From Hofstenia miamia (taxonomy: Eukaryota > Xenacoelomorpha > Acoela): a DNA stretch of 64,000 nucleotides. The stretch is taken from NCBI GenBank assembly GCA_004352715.1, contig SCFE01000073.1:1423934-1487933 (forward strand), in the 5' to 3' direction. Positions 1 to 13,223 of the stretch are shown here, piece after piece. The notes beneath the pieces are model-generated. The model had not been told where the DNA came from. It saw only the letters and a list, made by a program, of their open reading frames with translations, and ran no database searches. A program made the translations under genes and the position numbers. The first letter of the stretch is position 1, and the number at the start of each line of letters is the position of its first letter.

Positions 1-1216
1 GATCTTTTACGCCAGTATTTTGTTTAACATAGAAAAACCGCGTTCTACCGCAGCTGATGTTGGCCATCTGTATGATTTCGCTGATTCGTTTTTCTTGAGG
101 CGCTTCTCTAAGTACGCGTTAATATGACATGGGTCCGTACTGAGATCAACTTGTTGCACTTTGTTGTAAGCTTCTTCTATATAGTAGTTTTGTCGGACTC
201 TATGAAATTAAGAAGGCATGCCAGCTCGTCGTAGCAGCGCTTGATTTCCATCAATTGAGCAGGAAGATCCGGTTGCGTAACAACCGCCTTGGCTTTTTTA
301 CAATCAACCTATCTCCACTAAATTGATTCACAATTTGACATACTTACGGAAAATGATCGGCATAATAAAAAGCGGCCTTCAGCCAAATGGCCCATCTTGT
401 AACAACCGGCTCTGGAGGTACTCCGATTTCATCAAAGAGTGCTTTTCGTGTATTATTCTTGACCGTGCTTGCTTCAGCTCATGCAATCCAATGTATCAAC
501 TTGGTCGAAGTTTGCCTTCACCTTCTTGGGGGCGTTATGTAGAAGATGAGCGAGACAAGTCACTTGAAACATGTTGGGATAAAGCAGTTTCAGCTGTTTT
601 TCTGCGCAAATCATGTGTGCTGCTGCATCACTGAGCAAGAGAGAAAGCTGTTGTCTCTATTCCCAGCAGCCACAGTACATCGTAAAGGGTGTGCAGGATA
701 ATTGGAGCATTTGGAGACTGTTCCAGTGGTATGCAGTCTATCATGTAAGTCTTACCAGGGTTATCCACCAATCCACTAAGTATGACCAGAAACTTCTTCC
801 CTCCAACATCACTCTCATCTAAAATCAGGAATATGTTCTGGTTTGTCAGCAATTCTCTCACGTGAGCATTTTCTTCATTTGCAGGTTGTGTGACTTTTCC
901 TGACAAAAGGTTTCACTTGGCAGCGGATGGCCCATCTCACGGAAGAGTTTCTGCAATTCTGGATTTCTGATCTTCTTCAGGGGAATGTCAGCAGATAGAA
1001 ATGCGCGAACAACATTCGCAGTAAAATCTTTGGGGATTCTTGACATAAACTGTTTTTCGGATCTTTTGCTTTACTTAGTGTTTTTGCCTTCTGTTGCTTT
1101 GCCGAATGAGTATGCTTTGTTAACAGTTGACGTTTCTCAGATGAAACAATGCAACTCCAGAGAATTCAAGACAGTTCATTCTGCGGAGACTTTTTGAACT
1201 CATTCGGAAATTCGGA
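1..1216 (-). pseudogene. hAT-superfamily transposase relic (CGGBP1-like N-terminus)
   Basis: Read on the minus strand, this is most of a DNA transposase of the hAT type, in several frames. From high to low coordinates it shows a BED/zinc-finger-like remnant (about 1150-1060, with a stop), the segment RAFLSADIPLKKI (about 1010-965) typical of CGGBP1-like hAT proteins, then DVGGKKFLVILSGLVD (about 840-760). A frameshift near 628 precedes the SDAA segment, followed by VTCLAHLLHN (about 570-540), PPEPVVTRWAIWLKA (about 405-360) and AAVERGFSMLNKIL (about 50-5), the hAT C-terminal dimerisation signature. The family excises and inserts DNA with 8-bp target duplications. Frameshifts and stops make this copy inactive. 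The 3' end lies outside the window. Family assignment rests on remembered motifs; the exact hAT clade is uncertain. Confidence 0.8.
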
Positions 1217-1217
1217 N
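1217..1217. other. Single-N contig join
   Basis: One isolated N. The sequence to its right restarts with the same sequence found at about 659, so the two sides overlap by more than 500 bp. This looks like an unmerged join of two overlapping contigs, possibly two haplotypes. Confidence 0.75.
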
Positions 1218-1750
1218 TATTCCCAGCAGCCACAGTACATCGTAAATAATGTGCAGGATAATTGGAGCACTTGGAGACTGTTCCAGTGGTATGCAGTCTA
1301 TCATGTAAGTCTTACCAGGGTTATCCACCAATCCACTAAGTATGACCAGAAACTTCTTCCCTCCAACATCACTCTCTTCTCCAATCAGGAATATGTTCTC
1401 GTTTGTCAGCAATTCTTTCACGTGAGCATTTTCTTCATTTGCAGGTTGTGTGACTTTTCCTGACAAAAGGTTTCACTTGCCAGCGGATGGCCCATCTCAC
1501 GGAAGAGTTTCTGCAATTCTGGATTTTTGATCTTTTGCGCGAACAACATTCGCAGTAAAATCTTTGGGGATTCTTGACATAAACTGTTTTTCGGATCTTT
1601 TGCTTTACTTAGTGTTTTTGCCTTCTGTTGCTTTGCCGAATGAGTATGCTTTGTTAACAGTTGACGTTTCTCAGATGAAACAATGCAACTCCAGAGAATT
1701 CAAGACAGTTCATTCTGCGGAGACTTTTTGAACTCATTCGGAAATTCGGA
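1218..1750 (-). pseudogene. Second partial copy of the hAT transposase relic
   Basis: This stretch repeats 659-1216 with a few per cent of differences and a 26-bp deletion (the bases at about 977-1002 of the first copy are absent near 1537). The deletion is not a multiple of three and breaks the CGGBP1-like segment. The region left of it, about 1466-1218, encodes the same catalytic-region fragment on the minus strand as 906-660. It is either a true tandem duplication or the other haplotype placed in tandem across the N at 1217. Confidence 0.8.
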
Positions 1751-1902
1751 AACATATTGGAGAACTTTGGTTAGCGATGGTACAGCGGTTTTAGGCATGA
1801 CTGCAGACTGTGCTGTTTCACAACAGGATGCTGTTTGTTCAAGTGTGTATAGACAATCCGGCACCACAGTTCACGAGGTGTATAGTTACACAATGGGTAG
1901 TC

Positions 1903-2054
1903 TAAGGCACCGCGCAAGCGATACAACTTTTGTTGCTAAACCAATTGTAAATAGAAATCGGATTGGAGGAATTCAAAGTATTTCAAAATTTCCCTATCAA
2001 ATTACTAGCTATAATTACTTTCTCAAAAAAGTTGTATCGTTTGCGTGCGGCCTA
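1903..2054. repeat. Imperfect inverted repeat upstream of the hAT relic
   Basis: The arm around GCGATACAACTTT at 1903-1931 is matched in inverted orientation by AAGTTGTATCGTTTGC at 2027-2054, about 95 bp apart. It sits on the 5' side of the minus-strand transposase, so it may belong to the element's terminal or subterminal region, but no target duplication was found. Confidence 0.5.
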
Positions 2055-2087
2055 ACAAACATTCGGCACCATTCTCCAGGCACACAG

Positions 2088-2378
2088 GCAGGCCGTGGCT
2101 AGGGGAGGGCCAGGGGGCCATGGCCCTCTCTATTGGGCCACTGGGCCCCCTTCCTCTTGACATCCTGGATACAAAACTCCATAGTATTAATTCTAATATT
2201 TTGTAGCTAAGTTAGAGTGAATATATTTTAGTTGAAATATATAAAATACTAATGCCATTCTAATTAAAAACTCAATGCAAAAGTGTGAAACTATTTCATA
2301 TGAGTAATACTATGATTAATTTATGGAAATTTGCGGGGCCATGGCCCCCTAAATTTCAAATGCAAACCACGGGCCTGC
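2088..2378. mobile_element. Small non-autonomous element with GC-rich inverted ends
   Basis: The left end GCAGGCCGTGG is matched by CCACGGGCCTGC at the right end. Inside each end lies the palindromic GGGGCCATGGCCCC-type motif (near 2116-2127 and 2336-2350). Possible short target duplication: ACACAG at 2082-2087 against ACATAG at 2379-2384, one mismatch. No coding capacity. The ends resemble hAT-type MITEs, but the family is not established. Confidence 0.55.
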
Positions 2379-2384
2379 ACATAG

Positions 2385-4893
2385 TTATGCAAAGTGAAGA
2401 AATAGCAGGGTGGTTTTTTGATAGAAATCATGAAATATGACTAAAAAACCAAAAAGTTTGAAAATTACCTTAATTTTATACTTTATTTACTTTAAATTCC
2501 CAAAAATACTTTTTATACTTTATCTACCCAATACGATTTTAAACTTTTTGGATACCTTATAACTTTCTTCACAGTGCCCCCTAATGAAAAGGAAGTGCTT
2601 TTTGGCCACCTCAGAAAATTTCCAAACTACAAAAAAAGTTTACTTTATATACTTTTGGTCGCCTTTGGCGTCGTCTAAACGTTTTACTGTTTATTGAGTA
2701 AGAAAAAGAAATTTAAGCAGCAATTCTTACCCCTAGAAAAGCCATTTATTGTGAAATTCAGCAGCAGCTGAAAAATATTTTTACAAAGGCTACTTAGCGA
2801 GAAATATAATCCAGACTACTGTAAAAGGTTTGTTATCGATGTTGAGGATATTAGGAGAATACTTGCATTTTTCTGAATACTTCATAATACGCACTTTGGC
2901 AAATTGTTTGAGTGCATTGACTCTATTTGATTCTTGGTAAATGCGATTTTGATAATACCCTGCAATATACATTATACTGCATACACAGTGAATATGCACA
3001 ATTCTGCACTAGAAAATCGTAACTGTCAACTTACGTAATTTCAAAAAAAAACAAAGTAAGTAGAAATATTCTTGCATTTGATTTACAAAAGTTAAATATA
3101 GTTCAAAATATATTATGTATATGCTTATTTAATAAACAGATCTCTTCATTCAAACCCACCACGTTAATTGTATTTGTTTTTGTTTTGTTTGTAAAATCAA
3201 GAAGAGTTAAACGTTGCTGCAATGAAATGTGTTCATTGTGTAAATACTAATGGTACATTTATGAAATACTTTAATAATTTTTAATAAATTCAATTGCTTC
3301 AAATATAACACGAGACTACAAACAGCAATTGATTTATTGAAATTTTGGGAATGCATGTACAATAAATTGAAATTTTTGACATTCTTGTATGTAAAGGCGC
3401 GAAATAGAAACTATTTAAAATTAATCTTAAATAGCCCGGGGATTTTTGAAATTTTTGATAATCCTATAAACAAAATTTTAAACGTTCATAGCTGAAAAAA
3501 TTTCAACGCTATGTTCACTGTGCAAACACTACGCGATAGAGGAAATTTTCTTCTTTCACTTTCGCTTTTAATCCCCGACCCAGATCTGCGGTAGCAAGGC
3601 ACGCCGTTGGGCCTCGGACTTTGCGCAAGGCACGCTTCAATAGGTTTGGGATATCTTTGCAAGGGGCAAGAAAATGTCAAAGTTCTTTGTTGCTTCCCTG
3701 GTTTTAAGCCTTATGAATTCACAATGTTTTATTATTGTTATCGATGTTGCAAACAATTTGCCAAGACCACACACACATCTGGAAGGTGATAACTAGAAGA
3801 ATTAAATCGATTTCTGCGCAACATCTCACTGATGTGTGCGCCTTGACGAGAAAATTGATTATATGTAAAATTATATTTGCAATTCCTGTGGGTCACGAAA
3901 AAATGACGAATTCATGCAACCAAATGTTACATAGAGAGATTTGCATTCCATAAAAAGAATAAATTTAATAAAATTGTTAGCAGACATTTCTGAATTTTCC
4001 GTTATCAATTGAATATAAATTTTCAATATTTTCGAGGAGAGATTAATCTTCTATATAATGGATTAGAAACTCCTTCGTGCAGTGAATTGCCCCAACGCCA
4101 TAACTTATCAAAATAAGTTTTTAATAACGCGATTTTTACGAAAAATTCCACTGCATCGACTGGGTTGACCACAATTTTAACAAAAATGTTAAATACTTCC
4201 CTACTAAATGTACAAAACCATTTAGAAAAATTTCTGTAAACATTGTGTATAATTTCTCATAGGTGATATCTCAAACATTTGGAACTTAGGATAACACCAA
4301 AACTCTAACACTCCAAGCTCATTCTTAATATATGATATGACTTAGTTCAAAAATGAATACAAAGATTAAAAAATATAGCAACTATACTATAATTCTTATA
4401 ACAATGTTGCCAATTATTTTAAAATATATAAATTCAACTAACTGCAAAAATAATTTCGCAACTGTAAAGGATGCTGACTTTAAAATTTATTGATTCTACT
4501 GGAAAATCACATCCCAATTGGAAAGTCATCGTATTTACATAGAGCAAACTGTGCGACAAAGAACGTTAAAAATATTGAATAAAGTTAATTGATTTCACAG
4601 CAGTAAATAGTAGTTCATTTTCACTGATGTTGTTTATGTGAGATGCCATAGCGTAACTATAACAGTTAAATTTGAACTGCACAACTATAATGATGCAATA
4701 AAGACGAATGAAGGTTCATATTTTTGTGTTTTTCAATGGCAAATTCATATTTATAAACATCACACTTCCTTAGGCACACCCAATTTGTCATTCGAAAATT
4801 GTAAAAATAAGCTTAAATGTAAATAAATGCTTATTGTAAGTAGCTTGGACATGCTAAGTAACATAAAAAAAGTTTATCTACAATACACATTAT

Positions 4894-4943
<50 letters not shown>

Positions 4944-6119
4944 TATTGATTGCATTTGGCATAAGCTGAAATCTGATATGATTTTACTAAATAAACGGTT
5001 ACATCTTAAACATTATATTATCAAAGAAGCAAATATAATATAGAAATTCAACATTGGTGCTGATGCAAGTCTTTTATGAATTTTTTATGACCGTCCATTG
5101 TAATTTTTTGATTGACAAAACATGCAATATGCGAAACACAATATTTGACGTTTGCGTATAAATTTTAGATTTTGTAAGTGAATACGTTCTAGTTGCTGAA
5201 AAGATAACTAACAATGAAATTGTTTCTATGTTATTAGGATTAAGTACTTTTTTATATATTTCTGTCATTTCTGAATATTCATTAGATTTTTTGTATAAAT
5301 ACTAAAGAAAAAATTTATTGGTAAGATACAGTTTCCTATAGAAATTATTCCCTGATTTTTGATAGTTTATTGATTTTTAAATTTTTATTACATCAATTGC
5401 AAAACTCATTACGGTGACGCTTTAATCCTACAGCATAGAACTAATATTTCAAGCGATAACACAGATTCAAAGCGCTGTAAAAAGATTTCCCGTTTATTTA
5501 TCATCAGATAATTTAAGCAGTTCCTTTTCCATAATCACTGCATGAAATTATAGTCAGTAAACGACAAACAAATTTAACTCCCTCTGCATTAACTCAACTC
5601 TGCTTCTGCTAAATTACCATAAAAACATAATCAGAATAAAAGCTAATAGGGGAAGTTAGCATAAAACCGATATTAGTAGTCTTAGAAGAATTAATCCATT
5701 AGCACCACAAAGTAATTCATGGCGCGAATGACCTATTTTGTAAAGTTATATGTAGGGATAGGAACTTCCTTGAAGTTTAATGGAAATTCGGTTATATTTA
5801 AATAAACATTTTAGACAGTTTTATAGAATCTAAGAACTATGCCAAACGCAATGAACTCTTTCAATATGTTTGAGCATCTTTCAACTAATTATTCAGAAAA
5901 GTTGTTGCAAAGAGATAAAATTTTAAACTCATTCACCCAATATATTATAAAATAAACATGCTGTCTACATTGTGTGCTAAATTTCTTTTTATGATTTGCG
6001 GATTTCATCCCGAAAAAACAATGTTTATCCAGCCCTAATGAAAGTGTAACCAACACAAAATACGGTGTATAATTTAAATTTTTATGTGTACTCAAAAATA
6101 TTTTCTGTGTGTGTGTGTG
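2385..6119. other. AT-rich DNA without recognised genes
   Basis: No recognisable coding region. Open frames here are short and of low-complexity composition. The stretch holds a (TA)n microsatellite near 4903-4942 and a (TG)n run at about 6105-6119 that leads into the gap. Confidence 0.6.
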
Positions 6120-6282
6120 NNNNNNNNNNNNNNNNNNNNNNNNNNNNNNNNNNNNNNNNNNNNNNNNNNNNNNNNNNNNNNNNNNNNNNNNNNNNNNNNN
6201 NNNNNNNNNNNNNNNNNNNNNNNNNNNNNNNNNNNNNNNNNNNNNNNNNNNNNNNNNNNNNNNNNNNNNNNNNNNNNNNNNN
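6120..6282. other. Assembly gap (163 N)
   Basis: A run of N directly after a (TG)n microsatellite, which probably stopped the assembly. Long open frames across it are artefacts. Confidence 0.95.
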
Positions 6283-9241
6283 GGTAGGGTGGTGGGACAC
6301 AAACAAATTTGGTTATTTTATCATGATGTATATTTTCAAGCTATGTACCGCGTTGTTGTCATTTATATGTCAAGTTAATAAAAGAAGTAATATCACATGA
6401 GTTATAAATATAGATTGGATCTTAAAATATATAAAAGCTGACATAAAATATTTGATCTGCATTGCTTTTACAACACAAATTTTTTCGATATGAAATCTAC
6501 ATTAGGCTGCCAACAATTTTTCAAACAAATCGACAAAACATTGCATTAATGCCTAGCATTAGTTATTTTGTATTTTTCAGAGTTAAATATATTGTCACTA
6601 GCATAGTTTTAGTAAAGAATCGGGTTTCTCAGATGTGTTATTGTACGTTTTGGACAGCGATATTCGTAATTATTGGGCTACGAAACAGTTGGTTAATGGT
6701 GGAAATACCAGTTGATTATCATTAGAATTTGCCTTACAAATATCTGCAAAATGTGTTTGAAATAATTATTTTCTCTATAGAAAATTAACAAATTTTCCAG
6801 TTTTGGGTGGACTTTGAGCTTTACATATTGCTATCACAAGTTGACCCCGCGGGTCGGGATGGAATAAGAAAATTTCAAAGTAACCATAAAAAAGTCCCGG
6901 TCATTATAATATGGGATTCCGGCTCTTTTTTGTTCGTGACTTACTTGGTGGGAGAATTATATAGCTTTCACAACATAATTGTGCATAATTATATAAATAA
7001 TGCTCATTAATAAAATTATATATCAATTTATATAATAGTCACTTAACCGTTTGAGGATTGGCATTATATTAGTAAAGGGATTTCAGTAAGTAATTATTGT
7101 AAGTATGGACTACGCTGTCAGAACTTCAATGTCAAGTGTATATAAGTGTAATATTAATTCATTCGACCAATTTTTTAATGAGGGGGAGCCAGCGGGGTGG
7201 CCATTATATCTCGAGCGGGCCTTGGCCTCCCTGGCCTCCCCGTCTGTACGCAACTTTTAATAAGGTTAAGTTTTGGTTAAGTTTAGGCATTATTGGTTAA
7301 CAAAGATAAAATTTCTTATATTATCTAATGAATTTGAAAGCATTTTCTAGCTGAATGAAATTGGAAGACATCAAAGAACCTTAAAGAATGTGTCACGAAG
7401 TTCAAATCCCTCTGTTGTTCAGTCGAAAATTTAATTGCATGTATGCTACAGGCAAAAGTCAAGAACACTACAAGAATGTTTTATGAAATTGGAAGCCTGC
7501 CTTGACTAGGGTTAGTCAAAGATTGAAGACTAAATGAGGCCATTGAATTGAAATCAATCGATTGTAATGAGGATCGTGCAATATTTTCAAATACATCCAA
7601 CGTCTTCTAAGCAGCAAGATTGCTGCATAAACTTAGACATATTTCATTTTCTCCTATATAATGTCTTCAGAACAGCCAGCTCACAACATTCTCAGTCGAT
7701 AGAAACTTTTCACATCTTTGCAAAGTATTAGACAATAATGTATTTTACTACAATCACACTGGACAATGAGAATTTTTCATTTTTCTAATTTATAATTTAC
7801 TAATTTTATTACTTGTTCAAATAGAGAAGACTGCCTGAATTTTCATAGGTTAAAAAATAAAGTAAAAAAGTAGTAAAAATTAAATTTTAACTTTTCTTGG
7901 CTAAAATGAGTAAATTTTTAGGCTAAAATGGTTTGTACTAAATAAAACATAATAAAAAATTAATATATGATATTAAAAAATAGAATAATGTTATTGTTAT
8001 TATATTGGAATTGTTATGATACCGTCATATGATTTACCAAGAAAATATTTATGTTTTTGTCTGAAATACATGTATATAAAATTATGATGTCATGCATTTA
8101 TATAGAAATTTTTCTTTCTATTGTTGCTAAAATAATCTATTAATTTCAAAAAATCTAAATATGTTGCTAATCACTCTCAATTGCTAATTTTGACAAACCA
8201 CTTAACGGTTTGCTTGTGACATGGGGGAAGAACCTTATTTGCTGTAAATTATGACATGGATACTAAATACCTTAATATTCAGCTGGAACTTACAATATGC
8301 TGAATTCTCATTGTGGAAGATATCACTTTAACTTTCTTAAAATTCACTTTTATTAAAATCTGTACTGGAAACTTTGCTCGATTCAGGCCCTTGAAAATGC
8401 ACCCCTTGCACCTCCTTAATGCCATTATTGAGTTTCGGTATTTTAGATAGATGAATATCGTGGTACTTCTAGTGCTCAATTTGAGAGATTGGATTACATC
8501 AGTGATGTACATTTATATCTATACAGATTTGTTAAAAAGGATGCTGTGTTACAGATTAAAATAATGTTATTTCGGCATTTTGTTTTTTGACACTTTAACT
8601 TGAATATAATGAAATAATGTATATATATACAATTTTATGATACAAATAAGATACGGCAAATGAACTAAATACCATACTCTCAAACTTTAGATTAATTGAG
8701 TGGAACTAAGCATTTTTTATTAGCAGCATATTTTATGCTCTATATTTTTTCTCCACAATATGATAAACAAACTGGAATGAATGATCGTACCTCATATAAA
8801 CAGAATATATATTTCGAAATATAAGTGTCAATAACTTTGTAAAATTTATATTGGTAATAAATTATGCGGTCTTCTGAATATGGCGCGACATTTATATTTC
8901 ATACACTCGTTTGAATTCGCCAATGACATGATTTGACACATGTTATCCTGCTTTCCCATGATCGGATCTAAATAATGCATATTTTCATTAAGTTTTATTT
9001 GTGAGAATTTAGAATAGGAATGATTGAATCCTAGTTTTATATTTAGTTTTCAGGACCCTGCATTGATTTGAGCATTATTGGCAAATTATCTCAGACAACA
9101 TCAAAGCAGGGTTGATTAACAAACAATAAACTAAACACCTTTCATGAAAAAATTAACCATGATTTTCTTAGATAATTGCTTCATAAGCCGTGATTCAGGC
9201 ACGGAAAATTTCTACTCGAACTATATTATGTTATAAAGCTT
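6283..9241. other. AT-rich DNA without recognised genes
   Basis: Mostly AT-rich with no supported gene. A GC-richer patch at about 7180-7250 with repeated GGCCTCCC-like words may be the end of an old MITE. The rest holds only short frames. Confidence 0.5.
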
Positions 9242-9617
9242 TTGAAGTTTTATATATATAATATAACAAGAATGAAGGAGCATATTAACAGACACCTAAG
9301 ATCAGAAATATTTATGCATGAGCACCAAGCTAAAGAAAAAAATTTTTACATACAACTAAGAACACAACATCCTAAAATAGGCGAAGCTTTAATCATCAAG
9401 CAAACAAAGAAACATCAATTACCAAATAAGCAATAAAGCATGATGAAATTAAATGTATTCTAGTGTGCATGAAGTAATTTTGTATTATAATAGTGTAGTC
9501 AATTGTGAATATTTATTTATCCGCATATTTGTTACTGATGATGCTTTTCAGAATCGAAACCGGTGTATGTTTTTCATAGCGTTTAAAAATGGATATTGCA
9601 GAGCTCAATATAATTAC

Positions 9618-9650
<33 letters not shown>
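9242..9650 (+). pseudogene. Possible Penelope-like element 3' remnant
   Basis: A 64-codon frame (9242-9436) ends in a segment EALIIKQTKKHQLPNKQ that resembles the tail of a GIY-YIG endonuclease domain as found in Penelope-like retroelements. About 110 bp downstream comes TGATGATG followed by GAATCGAAACCGG (near 9537-9562), a motif pattern often seen after the open frame in such elements. No reverse transcriptase is visible, and the sequence runs into a (TA)n tract and a gap. Assignment is tentative; it could be another repeat. Confidence 0.35.
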
Positions 9651-9653
<3 letters not shown>

Positions 9654-9811
9654 NNNNNNNNNNNNNNNNNNNNNNNNNNNNNNNNNNNNNNNNNNNNNNN
9701 NNNNNNNNNNNNNNNNNNNNNNNNNNNNNNNNNNNNNNNNNNNNNNNNNNNNNNNNNNNNNNNNNNNNNNNNNNNNNNNNNNNNNNNNNNNNNNNNNNNN
9801 NNNNNNNNNNN
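9654..9811. other. Assembly gap (158 N) inside a (TA)n tract
   Basis: N run flanked on both sides by (TA)n (about 9623-9653 and 9812-9832). The gap is most likely an unresolved microsatellite. Confidence 0.95.
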
Positions 9812-9832
9812 ATATATATATATATATATATA

Positions 9833-12800
9833 AAGCAAGATCATTTACATTTGCTAAGAGCTGTTGGTAATAAACAAGAAAGGATGAAGGATGTATATTT
9901 CATAATATAAATTCAGCAGTTGTCCTAATCACGTTGATGCACATTAATTTGCTCAGTCAGACTAAATGAATGAAATTCTTGCAGGAAGAAGTTGATTCAG
10001 ATCATTATGAAAAGATCATGTATTTCTATGGTAACTGTAAGAATCCATTCCCACAAAGCATTCCTTTTATTTTCACCGAAACGGATGGCAGGAATATTTT
10101 TAGCATTTAAGACTTTTATCTGGAAGAATGTAGCATTTGTCCAAGTTTAATTAGTTCAAATTTGTAGCTGTAAGAACGTAATATTTTTCAACGAGTTCAT
10201 TATTAAATTTGACAAATGAACTCAATAATCAAATTTCATATTCCAATTAACTGTTTGAAATAAATTATTTATTTATATGTACACCAAATCTCCCCTGATC
10301 TTTTTTACTTAATGCACACATAAATATAAAATCTGTTAGCATTACGCTTTTTGTCAACCAAAAATTGTGATACACAATTCAGCAGATCCTAGTTTTAGCA
10401 AATGCGCTATAGCTTGACAAAAATTCATAGGAATTTTCTTATGATTCTAAATGTAATAAAAGTAATTCAATATAATTTGACAGAAAAGCAAATTGACTCG
10501 AATATCTGAAGTAAATTCATGCAAATATTGGAAATTTATATTAATTCAAATGAAATCATTAATTCTCCCAAAAGATTTATCTGAAAATAAACAATCAATC
10601 GCAAAATATGTCATGCTTCATAGAATCTTCCTTAGGCATTTGAACTTTAAAATTAGTTCGAACTTAGAAAGCAAATACCAAAATTTAGCTGTTTTACTAC
10701 ATTGATGTAGTCAAGTATTTAATATATGAGGTAATACCCAACTCAAGTATATTGGAGATATATGGAGACGTGATTATTTGAACTTAATTAACAGTCTAAA
10801 CTAAATGAAGATTGAACTATTGGTTTTGAAAGGAGTGAGACAACACTGGTTATAACAAGAGCAAACGAATACACGTGGAGCAGACTTTCCTTTCGTTTAT
10901 AACTGGTTTTTATATGATTTATTGTAACTACTAAGAGCTACAGAAGCAAAAGTGATAACATTTATAATAATTTATTAAGGTGTACTTAGGCGCACATTAC
11001 TGGGTTCCTCTGGTCTTGAATTTCATTGCTAACTAGTTTACTAATCTGCAGTATAGCTTTATTTCGATTGTGTAACAAAATAATATAAAATTGTGTTAAA
11101 ACAAAGATCAAACGGATTTGCTCTAATTAGTATCAATTTAAGCAGAATATTTTATTAAAAAATATTGGGTATCATTTTATGTCAAATTTTTCATATCAAG
11201 TGATGAATTGATGATTATTTTGAGTGCATTTTGAATTGCTTTAGCCTATATTCTGTTTAAGTTATGATTTTACACTTGAAGGCACTTATAACTGCCTCTT
11301 GGAAAACATTTCATTTCCTTATTCAGAATCGTTTATTGCGAAATAAGATCTAATTCAAATTAATTGTACCAATTGAGAAAATGTCATGCAATTAAACAAA
11401 GATCACGGCAAGTCTTCTTCTGAAAAATTTCGAAATTCATCATTTTGTGTAGGAGGACGGCAACATATTTTGCAAATTTTCAGTACAACGTTCATCACGA
11501 ATTTCCTCATTGAAAATTAGTCTTTTACACGGAAGCAGACTTTTTATGAATTTTTTATAAATATTAGATATTTTCAGCCGAAATGATTCAACATAATGAA
11601 TTCTGGTATACAAAGAAATCAACTTTGTCAAGATCATGGACCAGTGACCTATGGTCAATTTAAATTTCTATCCTCTTCGAAAATTTCTAACTTTTCATTT
11701 TGACAGATTTAGTCCCAATATGCTTTTTTGCTCTTCCTATGCACTTTTCAAAAATGAAATACGATTTTTTGCAATTAAAAAATAGCTTTAGTTTTAAAAG
11801 ACAATTCAAATGTGTAGCATGGCCTTCTATTGTTGCGCTCATTATGACGAATTTCTTAAATTTGCCTTGACACAACATTTACTTGGTATTGAATGGATTA
11901 AGAGACATTTAAATTCCTTATGTTAACGATTTTTGAAATGCATAGTTCATTCATTCGCATATATATATGCACTCTATTATTTTACTTTTTTCAATTTTTG
12001 TTAACTTCTAATGGATTTACGTGAACTATATCACTCCATCATATATATTTGACTCCTTTACATCTTTTGCAGCAACATTTACATCCATAACAAAGAATTT
12101 CTGCATTCTGTATCCAATGCATAATGAACAAACAAAGGTTGAATTTTAGATCATAAACATCAATATTCATTGTCACATTGAGCACATATTCAGTCTGGCA
12201 TTTAATCCGCTAGACTGCAAAATTTATTTTTAGGCGTGGTCTTGTCAGTCTGCCTTGCTAAATCTTTTTTGCTGCGAATGTTTTGATCTTCTAACCTCTT
12301 CTTCACCGAGTCTCATTTGGGAATAAATATAACTAAAAAACGCGATCACTTTATTATTGATGTGTGCGGTGCATCACAGTTGCTAGTCTCTTAATATCCA
12401 AATTCAAACAAACAAAAATTCAAAAAAACTGGAGTACTGAAAACTATTTGAATATTGTGGTACGATAATGTTCTTTCCTATGTAGTACAAAGAAGATTTT
12501 GGCCTCACATGCAAACTAGTGCAATTGCATATTGGATCTCTGTAGACTAAGCTGCATTGAAAACCTTAGGGGTGTCATCAATCAAACAAGATAAATGTAA
12601 AAATGATAAGCAATTTAAGGGTCCAAATCCACAATTGAAAAATTTACTCAATCAATGGATCGTCGAGTTTGTGTTGTGATGCTGAAGTCTTTTGGTTATA
12701 TTGGCAAATAAAAGAAGAGAGAAGGTACTTAGATTTTACAGTCTCAAGTATCTAGAATTATTTTTTGTTATGTATTTGTTTTTATTTTCTGAAATTACTG

Positions 12801-12912
12801 CGTGTTGGTACAATATCATGATACATCAATTTCTTTACTATATTGTATAACGTGAAGTGACATTATTTTATTACAGCAAATGCTAAGTAGAATTTTACTG
12901 TAGTGTGAGAAA
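9833..12912. other. AT-rich DNA without recognised genes
   Basis: I see no coding region, element ends or RNA gene in this 3 kb. Open frames are short and A/T-driven. Confidence 0.5.
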
Positions 12913-13149
12913 CAGTTACGTACTCAGGATTTTCTGACGGGGGACATCATCGCATTACCTAATGCGGAGCGAAGCCTCGCGAAAATTTTTGAATATATTG
13001 ATAAAATAGACTCTAAAAATGCATTTCACAATCCTAGATTTTAAATTTTTAATTTTTTTACGAAAAATTTTTTGATTTATCCATTCAAAATCAAATTTGG
13101 AAACCTGACGGAGGGGGACATTCCATCATGCCCCCTGCGTACGCCACTG
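12913..13149. mobile_element. hAT-type MITE, family 1 (237 bp)
   Basis: The ends CAGTTACGTACTCAGG (left) and CCCCTGCGTACGCCACTG (right) form an imperfect terminal inverted repeat. Flanking 8-mers GTGAGAAA (12905-12912) and ATGAGAAT (13150-13157) match at six positions, fitting an aged 8-bp hAT target duplication. A 7-bp-stem hairpin CGCATTACCTAATGCG lies at 12951-12966. No coding capacity. Related copies lie at 14632, 27312 and 32042, and an exact 200-bp segment (12965-13164) recurs at 17456-17655. Confidence 0.75.
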
Positions 13150-13223
13150 ATGAGAATTAGTTTGCACAAGTGTACAAATCTATAACTCTGTGAGCCATGC
13201 CTTATATATATATATATCCTATT

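Noticed and set aside
1683-2102. 139-codon plus-strand frame
   Set aside because: Antisense to the duplicated hAT relic and upstream sequence; no recognisable protein.
6065-6400. Open frames spanning the gap at 6120-6282
   Set aside because: Translation through N; the flanking codons are a (TG)n repeat.
7560-7760. Possible hAT C-terminal motif (a SVDRNFSHLC-like stretch)
   Set aside because: Too short and too diverged; no other hAT segment or element end nearby.
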